Shown: positions 8,066-16,423 of the stretch, piece after piece | How the letters are laid out: each line of letters starts with the position of its first letter | Position numbering within the stretch: position 1 is the first letter of the stretch | Translations under genes and position numbers: made by a program | NCBI GenBank assembly: GCA_002428085.1 | Contig: DJAA01000003.1 | Location: 107,626-140,633 of the forward strand | Direction: 5' to 3' | Origin: Sulfurimonas sp. UBA6014 | Lineage (GTDB): Bacteria > Campylobacterota > Campylobacteria > Campylobacterales > Sulfurimonadaceae | DNA length: 33,008 nt | Notes under the pieces: model-generated | The model's input: the letters and a program-made list of their open reading frames with translations, nothing else | What the model was told of the DNA's origin: nothing | Databases searched by the model: none

Positions 8066-8841
8066 AACCTATTATAGAGGTAAAAAACCTCCATTTTTCC
8101 TACAAAAAACATCCCGTTTTAGCAGGGATAAACTTGGAGCTTTACAAAGGCGAAGTAGTCTCACTGCTCGGACCAAACGGCTGTGGAAAAAGCACGCTCA
8201 TCAAGCTCATACTCAAACTGCTTCATGGTGAGGGGACTATTTTGTTAAACGACAAAAGCATAAAAAAACATTCCCATAAAGAGATAGCCTCTTTGATTGC
8301 CTATATTCCCCAGTACAACAACACCCCTTTTAACTATTCGGTATTAGAAATGGTGCTCATGGGAAGAGTTTCAAAACTTGGCTTTTTTGCTCTTCCCTCT
8401 GCACATGACTATGAAATTGCACATGCCGCACTCAAAAAAATAGGGATTGAACACCTCTTAGATAAGGCGTTCGGACAACTCAGCGGCGGACAAAAACAGA
8501 TGGTTTTACTCGCTCGTGCCATAGCACAAGAGGTCAATATTTTTATCATGGATGAGCCTGTAGCAGGGCTTGATTATGGAAACCAGATAAGGCTATTGGA
8601 GCTTATCCATGAACTGAGCAAACAAGGCTACACCTTTTTAAAAACCACACATTACCCCGATCACGCACTTCTAGTATCGAGTCGTGTCATAGTGATGAAC
8701 GATGGCAAAATTATAGCTGCAGAGACACCTCATAAAGTAGTCACAAAAGAGATGATACTAGATGTTTACTCCATAAATGTAGATATCATTACACATGATT
8801 TACATCAAAGATGTGTACCGATTTTTCAAAAAAACAATTAA
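8056..8841 (+). CDS. ABC importer ATPase (MolC/FepC-like)
   Basis: 261 residues with all nucleotide-binding motifs: Walker A GPNGCGKST (39-47), Q-loop around IPQYNN (84-89), signature LSGGQ (142-146), Walker B IFIMDEP (162-168), D-loop AGLD and switch His199 (TTHYPDH). It powers the adjacent permease from the cytoplasm. It overlaps the permease gene by 10 bases and is followed 14 bases later by modD. The C-terminus (SINVDIITHDLHQRCVPIF) resembles the regulatory tail of iron/B12-type ATPases rather than the MOP domain of ModC, so this is not a classic ModABC system. Confidence 0.92.
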   Translation: MELKPIIEVKNLHFSYKKHPVLAGINLELYKGEVVSLLGPNGCGKSTLIKLILKLLHGEGTILLNDKSIKKHSHKEIASLIAYIPQYNNTPFNYSVLEMVLMGRVSKLGFFALPSAHDYEIAHAALKKIGIEHLLDKAFGQLSGGQKQMVLLARAIAQEVNIFIMDEPVAGLDYGNQIRLLELIHELSKQGYTFLKTTHYPDHALLVSSRVIVMNDGKIIAAETPHKVVTKEMILDVYSINVDIITHDLHQRCVPIFQKNN

Positions 8842-8855
8842 AAAAGGCGTTTAAG

Positions 8856-9692
8856 ATGGATTTATTATTTGAAGACATAGGTTATTTAGACATAACTACA
8901 TATGGACTTGGCATTACGGATAAAAAAGGGGTGATGAGTTTTGCACCCAAAGAGGAGATAGTCCTTTGCGGAGTAGATGAAGTGAAAGAGATTTTACAAA
9001 AGCTTGACATACAGCACACTTTTTATAAAAAAAATGCTCAGAGTGTTATGCCAAACGAGACTATTTTAGAGTGCAAAGGTGATGCGGCTTCACTCCATAA
9101 AGCATGGAAAATATCCCAAAATATTTTTGAATATATGAGCGCTATCGCAACCTATACAAACACCCTTGTCAAGAGTGCAAAAGCAATAAATCCAAACATA
9201 AGTATTGCAACAACCAGAAAAAACTTTCCTGGAACAAAAGAGCTTATGTTAAAAGCGGTCATGTGTGGTGGCGGAGTAGCACATAGACTTGGTCTTTATG
9301 ATTCCATTTTGATTTTTGAGCAGCATCTAAAATTTCTAAGCGATAAAGAAGAGCTAGAAAAAAGTTTCAAAAATTTCAAATATATGTTTATAGAAAAAAA
9401 AATTACTGTTGAAGTAGAGAATTTTGAGCAAGCAGAGTACTTTGCTTCACTAGGGGCAGATATTCTTCAATGTGAAAAGATGGATTTTTTAACTTTAAAA
9501 AAATGTGTCTCGCTCAAACAACGCTTTACTCATCTTTTAGTCTGTGCAACGGGTGGCATACATGAAAAAAATATCGCTGATTTTGCTAAGTGCGGCGTTG
9601 ATTTTATCGTCACTTCATCGCCTTATCATGCAAAACCTCTTGACATAAAAGTCATAATGAAGGAGGATGAAAATCCCTATATACCCTCATGA
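8856..9692 (+). CDS. modD: ModD, NadC-like protein of molybdenum transport loci
   Basis: 278 residues homologous to quinolinate phosphoribosyltransferase. Visible blocks are DLLFEDIGYLDITTYGLGI at the N-terminus, SIATTRKNFPGTKELMLKAV (near 124-143), GGGVAHRLGLYDSILIFEQH, and the C-terminal barrel stretch VCATGGIHEKNIADFAKCGV. ModD is repeatedly found with mod genes; its reaction is not established to my knowledge. The TRK...PG and HR...GL blocks that bind phosphoribosyl groups in NadC are kept, so a transferase-like activity is possible. The ATG at 8856 is preferred over an in-frame Met at 8811 because AAGG precedes it by 8 bases and the family starts at this position. It is the last gene of the uptake operon. 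Confidence 0.85.
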   Translation: MDLLFEDIGYLDITTYGLGITDKKGVMSFAPKEEIVLCGVDEVKEILQKLDIQHTFYKKNAQSVMPNETILECKGDAASLHKAWKISQNIFEYMSAIATYTNTLVKSAKAINPNISIATTRKNFPGTKELMLKAVMCGGGVAHRLGLYDSILIFEQHLKFLSDKEELEKSFKNFKYMFIEKKITVEVENFEQAEYFASLGADILQCEKMDFLTLKKCVSLKQRFTHLLVCATGGIHEKNIADFAKCGVDFIVTSSPYHAKPLDIKVIMKEDENPYIPS

Positions 9693-9763
9693 TAAAAACA
9701 TGTTCAAAATATGTAGCCCGTCATTAAACCAAAATACAAAAAGAAAACAAGTGCTAGAAATAA

Positions 9764-9853
9764 CATCAAAACTACTATGATGGACTCCTCAAAGTTGCTG
9801 ATAATTTAAGAGGTGACAATGCGAAAGAGTTTATAGAAACAACAAGAGAATAA
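9764..9853 (+). pseudogene. Possible C-terminal gene remnant, unrecognised
   Basis: Between modD and the terminator a short frame reads HQNYYDGLLKVADNLRGDNA and then KEFIETTRE before a TAA at 9851-9853. The mix of acidic, Leu and Gly residues looks like genuine protein, but it follows directly on a TAA at 9761-9763 and has no start codon. It could be the relic of a gene whose front was deleted. The parent family is not recognised and chance cannot be excluded. Confidence 0.3.
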
Positions 9854-9855
9854 AA

Positions 9856-9883
9856 GAGTGAGCAATTTTCACTCCTATTTTTT
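9856..9883. terminator. Bidirectional intrinsic terminator
   Basis: GAGTGA (9856-9861) and TCACTC (9869-9874) form a 6-bp stem with a 7-base loop. On the + strand CTATTTTTT follows, and on the - strand TTTTATTC follows. It lies between the convergent modD operon and the photolyase gene and would end both transcripts. Confidence 0.75.
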
Positions 9884-9884
9884 C

Positions 9885-11234
9885 TCAGCCTTTAAAAATC
9901 TCTATCGCTTTTTTCGCTGCCTCTTTATGATGTACCATGGGTTTTGGGTAGCCTTTGATATCGGTACTCAAAAGATAGGCTTCGTCGTGTAGATATTTCG
10001 GTTGGACCTGTTGTAACTCTGGAAGATATTTTTTGATATACAAGGCTTCTTTATCAAATTTTTTACTTTGCAGATAAGAGTTGAACACCCTAAAATAAGG
10101 CTGCGGGTCGACGCCAGTTCCAGCACTCCATTGCCATGAAAGGACGTTGCTTGCTTTGTCGTAGTCAAGAAGATACTCTGCGAAAAACTTCTCGCCCCAC
10201 TGCCATGGAAGAAGCAAATCTTTTGTAAAAAAAGAGGCAACAACCATGCGGACTCGGTTGTGCATATAGCCCGTTTGTAAAAGCTCTCGCACCCCTGCAT
10301 CAACAATGGGAACCCCTGTTTTTGCCTCACAAAAAACTCTATATTTTTCTTCATCTTTTATGCCGTTAAAATCGTATTTATAATTTTCTTTCTCGATTCT
10401 TGGCATGTGGAAAAGCTCGTAGGCGTAAAAATCTCTAAAGATGAGCTGACGGATGAAAGGCTCGATGTCAAGATTTTTGTGTGCAAACAAAAACCGCAAA
10501 ACCTCTCGCACTCCGATGGTTCCAAAACGCAAATCTACACTCAAATTTGAAGTTGCGTCACTGCTTAAATAGTCTCTTTGGTCTTGATACGCATGCAGTT
10601 TTTCTTGTAAATTTTCTAACTTAAGGTACGGATTTGTAAACGTAACATCAACTTTTTTAAAACCTATACTTTGTAAATCAAGGGGGAGTTTTTCGCTCTT
10701 TAACTCTTTATCTATTTTTGTGATGCCCTCATAATTTTCGCTCGCCAAAGTATGCTCTGCCATAAAGAGTTCATCGATATTTTTGGACACTAAAAGTGGT
10801 CTTGCTTTTTTGTAAAAAGGGGTAAAAACTAAGTACGGCGTTGCGTCATCTTTGAGCACTTCATCATGTCTAAATATGTACGTGTCTTGAATGTAGCGAA
10901 AATGAAGTTTGTGAGAGATATGCAAATCGCGCTCTTTCGCATAGGCATCATAGTCTCCAGTAGCTACAACTTCATCAAAATTTGCAGATGCCAAAGAGTC
11001 AAAAACATCCTCAGGTTTGCCATAAAAGAGTTTGAGCTCAAGTCCATATGTTAAAAGTTCTTGCTTTAAACTTTGCACATGCCAAAATATAAAACTCACC
11101 CTTTTATCATCTTTTTGCAATGCGCTTAAAATATTCTCATCAAAAATAAATATTGGCAAAACCTCGCCGCCAAGGGCTAGAAGCGGATTGTCTTTTACAC
11201 GTAAATCGCGTCTAAACCAAAGAATACGCTTCAT
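9885..11234 (-). CDS. phr: Deoxyribodipyrimidine photolyase (class I CPD type)
   Basis: 449 residues, usual length for class I photolyase. The N-terminal antenna-binding domain starts MKRILWFRRDLRVKDNPLL. The C-terminal FAD domain contains SNLSVDLRFGTIGVREVL, RQLIFRDFYAYELFHMPR, GVPIVDAGVRELLQTGYMHN, RVRMVVASFFTKDLL and LDYDKASNVLSWQWSAGTG, with the conserved Asn/Arg/Trp residues around flavin and the electron-transfer tryptophans. It repairs UV-induced pyrimidine dimers using light, which suggests occasional exposure to lit habitats. It lies 10 bases downstream of thiD on the same strand, so the two probably share a transcript, and it ends at a bidirectional terminator. Confidence 0.93.
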   Translation of the reverse strand: MKRILWFRRDLRVKDNPLLALGGEVLPIFIFDENILSALQKDDKRVSFIFWHVQSLKQELLTYGLELKLFYGKPEDVFDSLASANFDEVVATGDYDAYAKERDLHISHKLHFRYIQDTYIFRHDEVLKDDATPYLVFTPFYKKARPLLVSKNIDELFMAEHTLASENYEGITKIDKELKSEKLPLDLQSIGFKKVDVTFTNPYLKLENLQEKLHAYQDQRDYLSSDATSNLSVDLRFGTIGVREVLRFLFAHKNLDIEPFIRQLIFRDFYAYELFHMPRIEKENYKYDFNGIKDEEKYRVFCEAKTGVPIVDAGVRELLQTGYMHNRVRMVVASFFTKDLLLPWQWGEKFFAEYLLDYDKASNVLSWQWSAGTGVDPQPYFRVFNSYLQSKKFDKEALYIKKYLPELQQVQPKYLHDEAYLLSTDIKGYPKPMVHHKEAAKKAIEIFKG

Positions 11235-11244
11235 GATACGCGCT

Positions 11245-12030
11245 TCACTTGCTCACTTCTTCGCCACCAAGTTTATGATGGATAGGTCCTCTTCCATGAC
11301 CGATATTTGGCGCATGCAAAAGAGCCGCATTGATAAAGTTTTTTGCTCTCATAATCGCCTCATGAAGGGAATCTCCACTTGCTAAAGCAGCTGCAATGGC
11401 ACTTGAAAATGAGCATCCCGTTCCATGTGTATTGTTTGTTTGAATAAATGGAGTTTGAAAAATTCTTTTCTCATGCCCAAAAAAGAGCTGATCAACACTC
11501 ACCGCCCCAGTTGGAAGCTCTAAAACATGGTGCTTGACTAAGATAGGACATTTTTGATTTTGAATCTGCTCAAGAGAAAAAGAGTCACCAAAGGTATACC
11601 CAAAAAGCTCTTTTGCCTCATACGCATTTGGAGTCACAACACTCGCATACGCAAGGAGCGTTTTCATCTCCTCAACTGCGTCACTTTGCAGCAATGGCGA
11701 GCCTGCTTTTGAGATAAAAACGGGGTCAAAAACGATAGGTATCCCAAGTGGGGCAATCGCTTCTCGAACTGCGACAATAATCGCTTTAGAGTAAAGCATA
11801 CCAATTTTAATCGCTGCAACATCGAAATCTTCTAGAACTGCTTTGATCTGCGCTTTTACAAACTCAGGGGAGACCTCATAAATATCACGCACACCTTGTG
11901 TATTTTGCGCTGTTAAAACAGTTATAACCGAAGTCCCAAAAACCCCAAACGCCTCAAATGTTTTCAAATCTGCCTGAATCCCAGCCCCACCACTCGAATC
12001 AGAACCAGCGATAGTCAATACTACTTTCAT
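11245..12030 (-). CDS. thiD: Hydroxymethylpyrimidine/phosphomethylpyrimidine kinase
   Basis: 261 residues of the ribokinase-fold ThiD family. The N-terminus MKVVLTIAGSDSSGGAGIQA is the HMP-binding hallmark. TVLTAQNTQGV and FDPVFISKAGSPLL follow. NTHGTGCSFSSAIAAALASG near the C-terminus carries the anion hole and catalytic Asp-equivalent region. It phosphorylates HMP and HMP-P for thiamine diphosphate synthesis in the cytoplasm. A good ribosome site (AAAGGA) and a perfect -10 box at 12058-12063 precede it. No thiamine-type riboswitch was seen in the 172-bp divergent spacer. The photolyase gene follows after 10 bases. Confidence 0.93.
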   Translation of the reverse strand: MKVVLTIAGSDSSGGAGIQADLKTFEAFGVFGTSVITVLTAQNTQGVRDIYEVSPEFVKAQIKAVLEDFDVAAIKIGMLYSKAIIVAVREAIAPLGIPIVFDPVFISKAGSPLLQSDAVEEMKTLLAYASVVTPNAYEAKELFGYTFGDSFSLEQIQNQKCPILVKHHVLELPTGAVSVDQLFFGHEKRIFQTPFIQTNNTHGTGCSFSSAIAAALASGDSLHEAIMRAKNFINAALLHAPNIGHGRGPIHHKLGGEEVSK

Positions 12031-12057
12031 GATTTTTCCTTTTTTTTTAAGAATTAC

Positions 12058-12063
12058 ATTATA
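12058..12063 (-). promoter_or_regulatory. -10 box for thiD
   Basis: On the reverse strand these bases read TATAAT, 28 bases before the thiD ATG. A -35 box is not obvious (TATGAA at the expected distance), as is common in Campylobacterota promoters. Confidence 0.5.
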
Positions 12064-12202
12064 GGAAAAAATCTCACCTATTCATACCCTAAAAGTGTCT
12101 GTTTGTAGAAAAATTTTTCAGGCTTGGCATGTGAAAGTAAATAAGAATCCTATAAGAGAGAATAATGTATTCTATTGTGATACAGTAAAAGAAAGGAGTT
12201 CT

Positions 12203-12646
12203 ATGTCATATTTTATTTGGCTGATTTTAGCGGTTATTGCTTTTGTACTTGAGATGATACTTCCTACTTTTTTTGCTTTGTTTGCAGGGATTGGATTTTT
12301 GGTGGCGGGAGTGGTGGCTTATTTCTTTACAGGGTCGCTTTTTTGGCAGATAATCGCTGCTTGTGTTTTTATGGTTCTAGGGGCGGTGCTTTTTAAGATG
12401 CGTCGTATTGCCGATGCAGATACTAGCACAGTGGGGACACATCATGAATTTGTCGGTATTTTAGGAAAGGCTCTTTCACCTCTTTGTGAACATGAAGAGG
12501 GCGATGTTGCGTTGTATGAGAGCGTGGTGAGCAGCAGGCTTTGGAAGGCACTTAGCAGTGGTGGTCCTATCGAGACGGGCTGCGAAATACAAATCGTAGC
12601 ACTTCAAGGCAATACACTGATAGTAAAAAAATATACTAAGGGGTAG
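12203..12646 (+). CDS. NfeD-like membrane protein
   Basis: 147 residues. Two to three membrane segments lie in the first 75 residues (IWLILAVIAFVLEMILPTFF and WQIIAACVFMVLGAVLF). A soluble C-terminal domain of OB-fold type follows at about 85-147, with GCEIQIVALQGNTLIVKKY at its end. This is the short NfeD1b/YuaF form that partners an SPFH protein at the inner membrane. The frame is open upstream to 12095, but ATG 12203 is chosen because AAGGAG lies 4 bases before it and the hydrophobic segment begins right after. The SPFH gene follows after 5 bases, matching the conserved nfeD-SPFH gene pair. Confidence 0.88.
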   Translation: MSYFIWLILAVIAFVLEMILPTFFALFAGIGFLVAGVVAYFFTGSLFWQIIAACVFMVLGAVLFKMRRIADADTSTVGTHHEFVGILGKALSPLCEHEEGDVALYESVVSSRLWKALSSGGPIETGCEIQIVALQGNTLIVKKYTKG

Positions 12647-12651
12647 AAATC

Positions 12652-13566
12652 ATGGATATAGGAATCGTTTTTTCGTTAGTTTTCATTGTTGGGGTTGTTT
12701 ATGCTTTGACGCGTATGGTGCGGATTGTCCCTCAAGGGGAAGAGTGGGTTGTAGAGCGGCTAGGAAAGTACAGCACTACTTTGCTTCCAGGGCTCCATTT
12801 ATTGGTTCCATTTATAGATATCGTTGCTTATAAAATCGTCACAAAAGAGCTCATCCAGCAAACACGAGAACAAGAGGTCATCACCAAAGACAATGCAGTC
12901 GTCATCATTAGTGCGGTGGTTTTTTACCGTGTGAGCGAGCCTAGTAAAGCGTCGTATTCCATCAGTGATTTTGAATCGGCAGTGGGCAATATGACAACGA
13001 CAACTCTGCGCGCTGTTATCGGCGGCATGACACTCAACGAATCTCTTTCACAACGAGACCAAATCAAAGCACAAGTTGCGGCTAAGATTCGGGATTCCTT
13101 GAGTGGTTGGGGTTTGACTCTAGGTAATTTAGAAGTGCAAGATATCCGTCCAAGCGAAAAACTCCAAGAGGCTATGGAGAGACAAGCCGCAGCTGATAGA
13201 CAAAGAGAAGCCACCATCATGATTGCCGATGGAGAGAAAAAAGCAGCTATTGCCAAAGCGGAAGGTCAAAAAGAGGCGGCTATTTTAGAGGCACAAGGAA
13301 GGCTCGAAGCATCAAAACTCGAAGCCCAAGCCAAAGTAGAACTTGCCAATGGAGATAAAAAATCGATGATTATAGTCTCAGAAGGTCTTGCAGGCGGAGA
13401 AACTGCACCGCATTATCTTTTAGCACAACGCTATATCGACAGTGTTCAAAATCTAAGCAATTCGGGCAACTCAAAAGTAGTCTTTATGCCATCAGACTGG
13501 CAACAAAGTCTAGCAGGCGCCGTGGGCTCACTCGGGTATTTGGGTACAGCTCTGAGTGAGAAATAA
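12652..13566 (+). CDS. SPFH/band-7 (stomatin, QmcA-like) protein
   Basis: 304 residues. One N-terminal membrane anchor (about 5-20) is followed by the SPFH domain: VRIVPQGEEWVVERLGKYS, PGLHLLVPFIDIVAYK, TKDNAVVIISAVVFYRV. A long Ala/Glu-rich coiled coil (about 180-235, AAIAKAEGQKEAAILEAQGR and similar repeats) comes next. The C-terminus is a stomatin-type LAQRYIDSVQNLSNSGN. Such proteins form ring-shaped oligomers that organise membrane microdomains and modulate proteases. Together with the NfeD-like protein it forms a two-gene unit. AAGGGG, overlapping the previous stop codon, serves as ribosome site. Confidence 0.92.
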   Translation: MDIGIVFSLVFIVGVVYALTRMVRIVPQGEEWVVERLGKYSTTLLPGLHLLVPFIDIVAYKIVTKELIQQTREQEVITKDNAVVIISAVVFYRVSEPSKASYSISDFESAVGNMTTTTLRAVIGGMTLNESLSQRDQIKAQVAAKIRDSLSGWGLTLGNLEVQDIRPSEKLQEAMERQAAADRQREATIMIADGEKKAAIAKAEGQKEAAILEAQGRLEASKLEAQAKVELANGDKKSMIIVSEGLAGGETAPHYLLAQRYIDSVQNLSNSGNSKVVFMPSDWQQSLAGAVGSLGYLGTALSEK

Positions 13567-13636
13567 GCGAAAATATCCCTTAAGTTCTATATTTCTTTTG
13601 TGCATCTTTGCGCCGTTACTGCATTAGCTTTAACGC

Positions 13637-13658
13637 CAAGGGTTTTATAAACCCCTTG
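13637..13658. terminator. Possible hairpin terminator between convergent genes
   Basis: CAAGGG (13637-13642) pairs with CCCTTG (13653-13658), extended by TTT/AAA across one bulged C. It sits between the SPFH gene and the convergent ligase gene. No T-run follows directly, so the termination role is uncertain. Confidence 0.35.
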
Positions 13659-13663
13659 CCCCC

Positions 13664-15229
13664 CTACTCTAACTCTTTTTTCAGCTCATTTATATTCACA
13701 AGATTTTTGTCACTTTGAACCAATGGGAGTGATTTTTTATAAAGCACTCGGCTTGGGAGCATATACGATGCAAGGTGTTTTTTAAGCTCAAAGAGTATCT
13801 CTTTTGAAGGTATTTCGCTTTTTGCGGAGTAAACCATGATAATCTCTTCTTCTATCATTTCGTTGTTGATGGAGAAGATGGCGCACTGGTCTATTTGGGG
13901 GATGTTTTTTGCGACAACAGACTCTATCTCTTGAGGAGAAACTCTAAATCCTCTTGTTTTTATCATGTTGTCGCTTCGTGAGACAAAGTAAAAATACCCC
14001 TCTTCATCTTTGTAAACATAGTCTCCCGTGGCAACAACGATTTCGTCTATAAGCTGCCCCTCAAGATTGATGACATTCTTTAAAATCTGCACTGATTTAA
14101 AACGCTCTTTCGTTTGTTCAGGTGCATTCCAAAACCCTTTATAGATATAGCCGCCTCTGTGGATAAGTTCACCTACTTCTCTTGCCTTACATTCAAAGCC
14201 CTCTTTGTTGATGACATACAGCTCAACATCGGGAATCGGTTTACCTATAGAGTCTGGTCGTATCTCTATTTGACTTGGGTCTAAATAAGTTGAGCGAAAT
14301 GCTTCTGTAAGCCCATGCATGGAGTAAAACTTTGCATTTGTAAAGAGTTTTTTGCAGTTTTTAATCATCTTTTGCGTGACATTGCCGCCTGAAGAAGTGA
14401 TGGTTTTTACTCCGTCAAAGAGTTCAGCGTTTGGAAGTCTGTGCATATCTTCATCGAAAATGCGAGTAATGTTTATGGGCATAAGCGGTATGACGGTCAC
14501 TTTATCGTTGATGAGATGATTTAAAAAATCCTCTGAAAGTATAAATCTATGCAGTGCCAAAGTAGCACGTTTATAAAGCGTAGAGAAAATCTGGTTGAGC
14601 CCATAGTCAAGGTTAAAATAGAGAAGTCCTGAGATAACATCATTTTCTTCTAAGTGCAAATATTGCGAGACAACACGGGCAGAATCTATAAGGTTTCTGT
14701 GTGAGAGTACTATCCCCTTTGGAGTGCCGCTGAGTCCAAACGAGTAGGTGATAACGGCATTGGAGTGTCCGTTGATTTCACACTCATAGGGCTTTTTATA
14801 GTATTTAAAAATCTCTTCAAATGAGGCGATATCTTTTGTCGTTGTCTCATACGAAATGATGTGCCCATGAAAGTTTATCTCTTCAATATTTTGGAGTTTG
14901 AGCTTGTCGGTGATGATACATTTGATATCACAATCGCTTATAATGTACTCTACTTGTTCGGGTTTTAAAAGTTTGGTAAGGGGGACAAAAATATAGTTTG
15001 TTGACAAAATCGCTAAAATAGCGATAACTTGGTCAATTCCCTTATTTGAATAGATGCCGACTCTTGATTGTGGTGGCAAATTGAGCTCTTGGAGGTAGTA
15101 AGCGACTTGATTTACTTTCGTAAATAACTCCGCATACGTGATGCTTTTTTCATTAAAAATAAGTGCCGTCTTGCCTGCATGAGAGTGCGCAGAGTCTTCG
15201 ATAAGTGATCGGACAGAGTTAAGAGACAT
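13664..15229 (-). CDS. Adenylate-forming ligase linked to glutamate mutase
   Basis: 521 residues of the AMP-forming acyl/aminoacyl ligase superfamily. The phosphate loop is YSFGLSGTPKG (162-172), altered from the usual YTSGTTGxPKG but with the Gly-x-x-Gly-Lys scaffold kept. The adenine motif is MHGLTEAFRS. The hinge block is VATGDYVYKDEEGYFYF then SRSDNMIKTRGFRVSPQEIE. A late Lys in PLVQSDKNLVN sits where the catalytic Lys is expected. It activates a carboxylate as acyl-AMP; the acceptor (CoA, carrier protein or amine) is not shown. It follows the glutamate mutase genes by 3 bases with its own AAGGA site, so 3-methylaspartate or a product of it is a reasonable substrate guess. Antibiotic pathways pair a glutamate mutase with such a ligase (VinN in vicenistatin). 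No carrier protein or PLP decarboxylase is adjacent. Confidence 0.8.
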   Translation of the reverse strand: MSLNSVRSLIEDSAHSHAGKTALIFNEKSITYAELFTKVNQVAYYLQELNLPPQSRVGIYSNKGIDQVIAILAILSTNYIFVPLTKLLKPEQVEYIISDCDIKCIITDKLKLQNIEEINFHGHIISYETTTKDIASFEEIFKYYKKPYECEINGHSNAVITYSFGLSGTPKGIVLSHRNLIDSARVVSQYLHLEENDVISGLLYFNLDYGLNQIFSTLYKRATLALHRFILSEDFLNHLINDKVTVIPLMPINITRIFDEDMHRLPNAELFDGVKTITSSGGNVTQKMIKNCKKLFTNAKFYSMHGLTEAFRSTYLDPSQIEIRPDSIGKPIPDVELYVINKEGFECKAREVGELIHRGGYIYKGFWNAPEQTKERFKSVQILKNVINLEGQLIDEIVVATGDYVYKDEEGYFYFVSRSDNMIKTRGFRVSPQEIESVVAKNIPQIDQCAIFSINNEMIEEEIIMVYSAKSEIPSKEILFELKKHLASYMLPSRVLYKKSLPLVQSDKNLVNINELKKELE

Positions 15230-15232
15230 GAT

Positions 15233-16423
15233 TTATCCTTTATTGTTTGTAAGCCCAAGTGTCCAAATATCATAATTATGATCCATGACAACGCTAGGGT
15301 TATGGTTTGAGTTGAGTATTTTTTTATAGAAGAAAGAGATGATATCTTCCATCTGTGCATCTGCCAAAACTTTTGTAATGCCACCCGTTAAAACGATGGA
15401 GTTTATGGAGAGCAATTTTAAGTTGATATAGGCTTTTTTGTAGTGTGAAATCTTGCAAAGCACCAAAAAGAGAGCCAGTTGCATAAGCACTTGCAGTGCT
15501 TTTTCGCTCTGCTGCTCAAAGATGTTTTCTGTCACTTTTAAGTGCGTCAAAAGTTCATACACAAACTCGTTGTTTTTTGCCGAAAATATAAGAGACTCTT
15601 TTGATTTAAAAACACCGAGTTTTTTAAAAACAAGTCGGTCGTACTCATTTGTCGTGACGATATTGTCATCGACTAAATCTTTGGAGTAGTGAATGTCCGT
15701 TGTCGCTCCGCCTATGTCAATGAGGATAAAAGGGTTCACCACAGAAAACTTTGTCCCAATGAAAGGAAGCGTCTGATTGACAATGTAAGGGGTAGAATAT
15801 ATCTGATTTGCGGTGATGGTATAGAGATTTTTTATGTCCTCTTTTCCCTCAATATCAAGTTGATACAGATTTGTTAAATACTCTTTTAGATTCTCTTCAA
15901 CGATGTGAAGTCTGTGGTCAATGATATTTGGTAAAACCACCAGATTTGGTATCTTTTCTTGGATTTTTGAAGCATCTTTCCCGCTTCCAACATAGACTAT
16001 ATTTGAATATTTCAACATTTTTAGATAACTAAAAAGTGGTTCGCCAAAAATATCGCAAGAGGAATCAATCCCACCTACTACGATAACCACATCAATCAAA
16101 TCACTTGGAACTGAGTACTCTTGTATGTTTTGGTAGAGCACTTTATCGATGATGTTTATCCCTGAGTTAAAGGCAATATTTGTCGCGTATTTGAGTGAAA
16201 ATGACTCTGTTATGCCAATGATAAGGGTACTTAAACCGCCGTTTGCAGAAGAGCAGATGTAAATATCTTCTTTTTTATAGGCGTGAATCGTCTCCCCGCA
16301 TTTATGTGTCAAGTCGTCTAAGATGTCTTTGTTAAAATCTCTAAAATGTTGCTCAATACTCGAAGGAGTGCTCACTTTAAAGTAGGTACTTCCGACATCT
16401 ATTAGTAGTTTTGCCCTGCTCAT
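15233..16423 (-). CDS. glmL: GlmL/MutL-type ATPase, reactivase of glutamate mutase
   Basis: 396 residues of the ASKHA (actin/hsp70-like) ATPase fold in its MutL/GlmL form. Phosphate 1 motif LLIDVGSTYFKVS is at about 6-18, phosphate 2 motif ILIDIGGATTDIHYS near 240, and the adenosine motif SIVLTGGITKVLA near 345. Proteins of this family are encoded between or beside glutamate mutase subunits and are thought to exchange damaged cobalamin or chaperone the enzyme. Its ATG overlaps the glmE stop by 4 bases, and the ligase starts 3 bases after its stop. At 396 residues it is shorter than clostridial homologues of roughly 460, as I recall them. Confidence 0.85.
   Translation of the reverse strand: MSRAKLLIDVGSTYFKVSTPSSIEQHFRDFNKDILDDLTHKCGETIHAYKKEDIYICSSANGGLSTLIIGITESFSLKYATNIAFNSGINIIDKVLYQNIQEYSVPSDLIDVVIVVGGIDSSCDIFGEPLFSYLKMLKYSNIVYVGSGKDASKIQEKIPNLVVLPNIIDHRLHIVEENLKEYLTNLYQLDIEGKEDIKNLYTITANQIYSTPYIVNQTLPFIGTKFSVVNPFILIDIGGATTDIHYSKDLVDDNIVTTNEYDRLVFKKLGVFKSKESLIFSAKNNEFVYELLTHLKVTENIFEQQSEKALQVLMQLALFLVLCKISHYKKAYINLKLLSINSIVLTGGITKVLADAQMEDIISFFYKKILNSNHNPSVVMDHNYDIWTLGLTNNKG

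Noticed and set aside
8811..8855. Upstream Met start for modD overlapping the ATPase gene
   Set aside because: ModD homology begins at the ATG at 8856, which has its own AAGG site; the upstream codons share bases with the ATPase end in another frame.
12031..12202. Thiamine riboswitch upstream of thiD
   Set aside because: No conserved thiamine-box segments were seen in the spacer; only a -10 box and a ribosome site.
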